From Gemmatimonadales bacterium (lineage in GTDB: Bacteria > Gemmatimonadota > Gemmatimonadetes > Palauibacterales > Palauibacteraceae), in assembly GCA_030608825.1 (NCBI GenBank), contig JAUWDL010000042.1, positions 1-8,126 of the forward strand: a DNA stretch of 8,126 bases, given 5' to 3'. The translations under genes were made by a program, and so were the position numbers. Position 1 is the first letter of the stretch, and every line of letters begins with the position of its first letter. Below are positions 4,575 through 8,126 of this stretch, in pieces. Below the pieces are notes generated by a model, which saw nothing but the letters and a program-made list of their open reading frames with translations, was not told the DNA's origin and searched no databases.

Positions 4575-6830
4575 ATGACGATCGAGCGTGAGAAGGTCGG
4601 ACACCTCCCCGTGTGGGGATGGGCCGTCATCTGCGGACTCGTGGTTTGGGCTCTGTACGTCTTCACCCTGGCGCCGACGACCGCCTTCTGGGACACGTCG
4701 GAATACATCGCCACGGCGCACATTCTGGGTATGCCGCACCCACCCGGGAACCCGCTGTTCGTCGTGATGGGTCGCGTCTGGGAGCTTCTCCTCGGTTGGA
4801 CGGGTCTGAGCGTAGCCGCCCGCATCAATCTGTTCAGCGCTTCGGTCTCCGCCGCCGCGGCGGTCTTCTGGTTCCTCGCCGTCGCCCGCATCTGGGCTCA
4901 CTTCGCAGCGAATCGTACGGTCGTGCTGGTGGCCGCCTTCGTGAGCGTCTGGGTGGGGGCCACCGGCTTCACGGTGTGGAACCAGTCCAACGTGAACGCG
5001 AAGGTGTACACGGTATCGCTGCTCTTCGTGGCCGTGGTGACCTACCTCGCCATGGTCTGGGAGGATCACGCAGGGACACCTCGAGGCGACCGGATCTTCG
5101 TCCTCTGTGCCTTTCTGCTGGGTCTCGGGGCGGCCAACCACACGATGTCCCTGCTCCCGGTCGGTGCGCTCGGATTCTTCGTGCTCTGGCACGACTGGAA
5201 GACGATCCTTCGCTGGAGGCTGATGGGAGCCGCGCTCCTGTTCGTGGCGATAGGCTTCTCGGTACAGGTCTTCTTCGTACCGATTCGTTCCGCCCAAAAC
5301 CCGATCATCGACGAAGCCGACGCCGAGTGCGAGAGCCTGGTTTCCATGGCCCTCACGCCGCTGAAGCTCGTGCCGGGGGTGTCGGCCGCGGTTCCGGACG
5401 GGGCGGTGTGCGAGCCCCTACGTGCTTCGCTGGCGCGCGATCAGTACGGAAAGCCGCCCCTGGGCGAGCGTCAGTCGCCCTTCTCGGCGCAGCTGGCGAT
5501 GTTCAGCCAGTACTTCGACTGGCAGTGGGCGCACACGCTGCCCAGCCGGGTGCGGTGGCTCGTGACGATCGCCTTCATCGCACTCGGCCTCACCGGGCTG
5601 AGGCGCCACTGGCGCGGAGATCGCGACAGCTTTGTGTATTTCTTCGCGATGCTGCTGACGCTGACCCTTGGCCTCATCATCTACCTCAACTTCAAGTACG
5701 GTTTCTCGCTCTATCCCGACATCCCCGTCGACTTCCACGAAGTCCGCGAGAGAGACTACTTCTACGTGCTCGGCTTCTACATGTGGGGGCTCTACGCGGG
5801 CATGGGCATCGCGGTCGTGTGGGAGCGTCTGGCATCGCGGCTGGACGGCGCGCGCGGGGCATACGGCAAGGCCGCTCCGGTCCTCGGCCTGGCGCTCATT
5901 CCGCTCGTCTTCAACTTTGGTCTGGCCGATCGGCGAGGAGATTTCTCGGCTCGCGACTGGGCGTACAACATCCTCCAGTCGGTGGAACCCTACGCGATTC
6001 TGTTTACCAACGGAGACAACGACACCTTCCCGCTCTGGTATCTGCAGGAGGTAGAGGGGATCCGGCGGGACGTCACGGTCATCGTACACTCGTATCTCGG
6101 GACGTCATGGTACCCGAAGCAGCTGCGGGAGCTTACCAAGCCCTGCCCGGAAGGCGTGGACCCGCTGGCAACGCCGACCCGGACGGTCTGCCAGCGGCCG
6201 TTCGAGGCGAGTGAGGCGATCTCCGCGTACCGGGACCTGGACGTTTCCGCCCCGACGCGGCCGATCCACACTCTTTCCGACGAGGAGATCGACGCACTGC
6301 CCGTCGTCCCGTTTGTGGTTCAGAACGATACCACGGTACAGATCAGCCGGTGGGTGACCGGAACGCTTCGTGGAGGCTCTGCGATCTACTACCCGGATCT
6401 TCTCGTCTACCAGATCATCCGGGAGTCCCTGGACGACCGGCCGATCTACTTCGCCGCGACGGCGCCCCCGGTCTATGACCGCTGGGGGCTGCAGCCTCAC
6501 ATGCTTCGGCAGGGGCTGGCGCACAAGGTGGTCAACGGCATCCTCGAAGACACCGCCGACACGGTGCAACTGCAGGACGCCTTCGACGTCCGCTGGGTGG
6601 ATCTGGGCCGCAGCGAGCACCTGCTCTGGGATGTGTACCAGATCGACTACCTGCTGGATTGGGATCTGTGGCCCGAGAAGTCGACGCGGGCGAGCATTCC
6701 GGCCCAGTACTATCTGGCCTATGCGTCGCTTGGGGAGGCTTACCGGCTCAGGGAGAAACCCGACATGGCCGAGCAGAACTACCTGAGGGCCGAGCTGCTG
6801 CTCCGGCTTTCCGACGCCTTCGAGCCGTAG
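4575..6830 (+). CDS. DUF2723 membrane protein, probable GT-C glycosyltransferase (TMEM260-like)
   Basis: A 751-residue polytopic membrane protein. After a first helix (about 14-32) comes the DUF2723 signature FWDTSEYIATAH with MPHPPGNPLF (38-62); acidic D40 and E43 on this first outer loop resemble the catalytic acids of GT-C enzymes. About nine further helices run to about residue 450. The soluble half contains the family block LFTNGDNDTFPLWYLQEVEG (476-495) and ends in a TPR-like hairpin (about 712-745). Human TMEM260, with the same domain, is a protein O-mannosyltransferase, so transfer of a lipid-linked sugar onto exported protein or glycan is inferred. Two cysteine pairs (C252/C279 and C524/C539) bracket extra loops. 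An ATG at 4476 is in frame, but the added 33 residues look non-coding; GTG 4572 and TTG 4560 are alternatives. No strong Shine-Dalgarno decides. It diverges from ubiE and ends 6 bp from the next, convergent gene. Confidence 0.88.
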   Translation: MTIEREKVGHLPVWGWAVICGLVVWALYVFTLAPTTAFWDTSEYIATAHILGMPHPPGNPLFVVMGRVWELLLGWTGLSVAARINLFSASVSAAAAVFWFLAVARIWAHFAANRTVVLVAAFVSVWVGATGFTVWNQSNVNAKVYTVSLLFVAVVTYLAMVWEDHAGTPRGDRIFVLCAFLLGLGAANHTMSLLPVGALGFFVLWHDWKTILRWRLMGAALLFVAIGFSVQVFFVPIRSAQNPIIDEADAECESLVSMALTPLKLVPGVSAAVPDGAVCEPLRASLARDQYGKPPLGERQSPFSAQLAMFSQYFDWQWAHTLPSRVRWLVTIAFIALGLTGLRRHWRGDRDSFVYFFAMLLTLTLGLIIYLNFKYGFSLYPDIPVDFHEVRERDYFYVLGFYMWGLYAGMGIAVVWERLASRLDGARGAYGKAAPVLGLALIPLVFNFGLADRRGDFSARDWAYNILQSVEPYAILFTNGDNDTFPLWYLQEVEGIRRDVTVIVHSYLGTSWYPKQLRELTKPCPEGVDPLATPTRTVCQRPFEASEAISAYRDLDVSAPTRPIHTLSDEEIDALPVVPFVVQNDTTVQISRWVTGTLRGGSAIYYPDLLVYQIIRESLDDRPIYFAATAPPVYDRWGLQPHMLRQGLAHKVVNGILEDTADTVQLQDAFDVRWVDLGRSEHLLWDVYQIDYLLDWDLWPEKSTRASIPAQYYLAYASLGEAYRLREKPDMAEQNYLRAELLLRLSDAFEP

Positions 6831-6836
6831 CGGCTC

Positions 6837-7712
6837 TCAGTCCACCAGCCCGGCGCTCGATTCCCCGCTTCCCCGGACGGCGAAGGCCTGGCCCAGTCCC
6901 GGCACCGTGAGGCTCATCGTGAAGTCCTGGGCGCCTCGAGCCGAGAGAAAGTGCCCCCGCGTGACGTCGAAGCGCACGCTGTCGGCGCGCGATCCGGTCA
7001 TCTCCACGCTGACCCCGGGAAGGGCACCCTGGTCCGGCTCGAAGTCGTAAGCCGTCTCCACCAGTATGTCCGCGATCGTGGATGAGCCTGAGCGACTCAG
7101 ACGCTGCAGGGAGATGTCGTTGATCAGGATGAGGAAGCCCGGCGCCGCCATCCCCATCTCCGCCGCGCGTATGCGTACCGTGTCTTTCCATCGGTCACCC
7201 ACGCGGACCGCTCTTTCGGGCAGAGTCGGAAAGCCGCCCTGGCGAAGCGCCGAACGGATCTGGGCGTTGGCTTGGGAACTCTGTCCCTCGATTTCGATGA
7301 TGACGGGCTGGGCCCGACGTGTGAAGGCGGTCCTGAAACTCTGGCCGACAAGGTCTGCCGAGGCGTCGGGTAGCATCTCGACGCCTTCGGCGGACCGCAA
7401 GCTGAAGTGGGCGTCCTGAACCGCGGAGTTGAAATAGAGGGTGTCTCCTCGGACGTTCCGCGTAGTCTGTTGGAGGACCATCAGGGATTCGAGCCGCTGG
7501 GCGCCTCCGAGCTCCGGCGGTACGGCGATGTCGAGGCTGAGCTCGAACTTGTAGGTCAACGACTCACCGGCCGTCGAATCCAGTCTGAGCCGAACCGCGT
7601 CCTGAGCCTGCAGCGGACCGGCTGCCGCGGCCGCTGCGGCCGCCGTGAGGATCAGAAGAGGCACGAGCGGCGAACCGCCCAACCTCCGTGGCGAAACGAG
7701 ATAGCGATCCAT
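6837..7712 (-). CDS. secreted protein of unknown function, possibly DUF6263-like
   Basis: A 291-residue exported protein from the ATG at 7712. A basic start (RR at 9-10) leads to a hydrophobic core with eight consecutive alanines (24-31), then GPLQAQDAV with probable cleavage after A36. The mature part alternates short beta-like segments, has no further membrane helix and no cysteine, and contains LPERAVRVGDRWKDTV, which recalls the LP-x-x-x-V-x-VGD-x-W motif of DUF6263-type secreted proteins; that likeness is tentative. ATG 7727 is a possible alternative start; the open frame runs back to 7970, but those residues are Arg-rich, precede the signal peptide and overlap the upstream gene, so I reject that start. 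A weak GGA 6 nt before 7712 is the only ribosome-binding hint. Its stop is 6 bp from the convergent DUF2723 stop, with no room for a separate terminator. Function unknown. Confidence 0.75.
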   Translation of the reverse strand: MDRYLVSPRRLGGSPLVPLLILTAAAAAAAAGPLQAQDAVRLRLDSTAGESLTYKFELSLDIAVPPELGGAQRLESLMVLQQTTRNVRGDTLYFNSAVQDAHFSLRSAEGVEMLPDASADLVGQSFRTAFTRRAQPVIIEIEGQSSQANAQIRSALRQGGFPTLPERAVRVGDRWKDTVRIRAAEMGMAAPGFLILINDISLQRLSRSGSSTIADILVETAYDFEPDQGALPGVSVEMTGSRADSVRFDVTRGHFLSARGAQDFTMSLTVPGLGQAFAVRGSGESSAGLVD

Positions 7713-7938
7713 CTGACGTCCGTTCATCCGAGCCGAGTCCGGGCTTCGTGGCTGCTTCTCAGGCGTCCCCGGTGGAGACCGAAGGAGTACCCGGGCGGCA
7801 TCCCTTTGAGTGAGATCTTTGTACCGGCGACCGCCTGTGGAGTGCCTCGTGTGGCGTGCCTTGTTGTTTCGACGAGCGTCCAGTCTTGGGACAGCCCGGT
7901 GGATTCGATCGTTGCCGCAGGCTCCTGTGCGCCGGCTC
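7713..7938. other. intergenic region upstream of the secreted-protein gene
   Basis: About 226 bp between the partial gene ending at 7939 and the start at 7712, both on the minus strand. It should hold the end of one transcript or the promoter of the next. The best -10-like hexamer on the minus strand is TACAAA at 7823-7818 (four of six bases), with no credible -35 at 17 bp. I find no stem-loop with a T tract. The sequence is less GC-rich than the surrounding genes. Confidence 0.35.
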
Positions 7939-8126
7939 CTAAGGGACGCGGAACGCGCCCAGGCCCACAAGCACGATCAGAAGGAACCCGATGAGGGATC
8001 CCACGATCGCGTTGCGTTTGCGAAGCCCGGCGAACGCGTCGGTCTGGGTGGCGTCTGACGCCTCGCCGCCGCCGGCTCGGGCTTCGGCCGCTCGAGCGAG
8101 CCGCTCGGCGACCGGGATCTGATAGA
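7939..8126 (-). CDS. C-terminal end of an unidentified protein with a terminal membrane helix
   Basis: The final 61 complete codons of a gene that begins beyond the right edge, ending in TAG at 7941-7939. The visible part is a charged, Ala/Arg/Glu-rich segment (AERLARAAEARAGGGEAS) likely to be helical, a short polar stretch, LRKRN, and then a single hydrophobic helix VGSLIGFLLIVLVGLGAF ending two or three residues before the stop. The positive charges before the helix suggest a cytoplasmic N-terminal side, so the protein may be tail-anchored or this may be the last helix of a larger membrane protein. The charged-to-hydrophobic pattern and the clean stop make this the coding frame, though no family is recognisable. 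It may share a direction of transcription, but not necessarily a transcript, with the secreted-protein gene 226 bp downstream. Confidence 0.65.
   Translation of the reverse strand, partial: YQIPVAERLARAAEARAGGGEASDATQTDAFAGLRKRNAIVGSLIGFLLIVLVGLGAFRVP

Noticed and set aside
4613..6214. Plus-strand open frame of 533 codons in another frame of the DUF2723 gene
   Set aside because: Arg/Gly/Pro-rich shadow of the DUF2723 coding frame, with no hydrophobic pattern or motif.
7713..7970. N-terminal extension of the secreted protein from ATG 7970
   Set aside because: It would put 86 Arg-rich residues before a good signal peptide and overlap the preceding gene's last 32 bases.

Overview
This 8.1-kb window is GC-rich bacterial chromosome (about two thirds G+C by eye). 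Its genes are tightly packed, overlap by 4 nt within operons and leave only a few bases between convergent ends. The gene types suggest a Gram-negative, menaquinone-using bacterium, most likely of the Gemmatimonadota or a related group: a long DUF2723 membrane glycosyltransferase-like protein of the kind common in Gemmatimonadota and Bacteroidota, a UbiE/MenG methyltransferase, and a secreted all-beta-looking protein with an alanine-rich signal peptide. That assignment is an inference from gene content, not a measured phylogeny.

Layout. (1) Positions 1-3224, minus strand: a translationally coupled operon reading natA-like ATPase (3224-2289), natB-like ABC-2 permease (2292-1036), then a tungstate-type (TupA) substrate-binding lipoprotein (from 1039 to beyond the left edge). 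Both junctions are 4-nt start/stop overlaps. (2) Positions 3225-3428: a divergent intergenic region with an AT-rich -10-like hexamer. (3) 3429-3614, plus: a lone SpoVT/AbrB-fold DNA-binding protein of 61 residues with no toxin beside it. (4) 3638-4411, minus: ubiE/menG methyltransferase, converging on the AbrB gene and preceded by a good -35 box. (5) 4575-6830, plus: a 751-residue DUF2723 membrane protein with a soluble C-terminal half and a TPR-like tail, divergent from ubiE. (6) 6837-7712, minus: a secreted protein, possibly DUF6263-like, ending 6 bp from the DUF2723 stop. (7) 7939-8126, minus: the C-terminal end of an unidentified protein with a final membrane helix.

How the genes fit together. 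NatA and NatB should form an ABC-2 exporter of the Na+/drug/unknown-substrate type. The TupA-like protein belongs by family to an import system (tungstate), so its coupling to an exporter is the least expected arrangement here; a tupB permease gene may lie further left. UbiE performs the C-methylation step of menaquinone (or ubiquinone) synthesis. The DUF2723 protein is probably a GT-C-fold transferase acting at the membrane's outer face. I see no RNA genes, CRISPR array, insertion sequence or phage signature. Nothing here is clearly a new defence or mobile system; the most useful leads are the exporter/TupA coupling, the overlong TupA tail, the solo AbrB protein, and the cysteine-bracketed loops of the DUF2723 protein.
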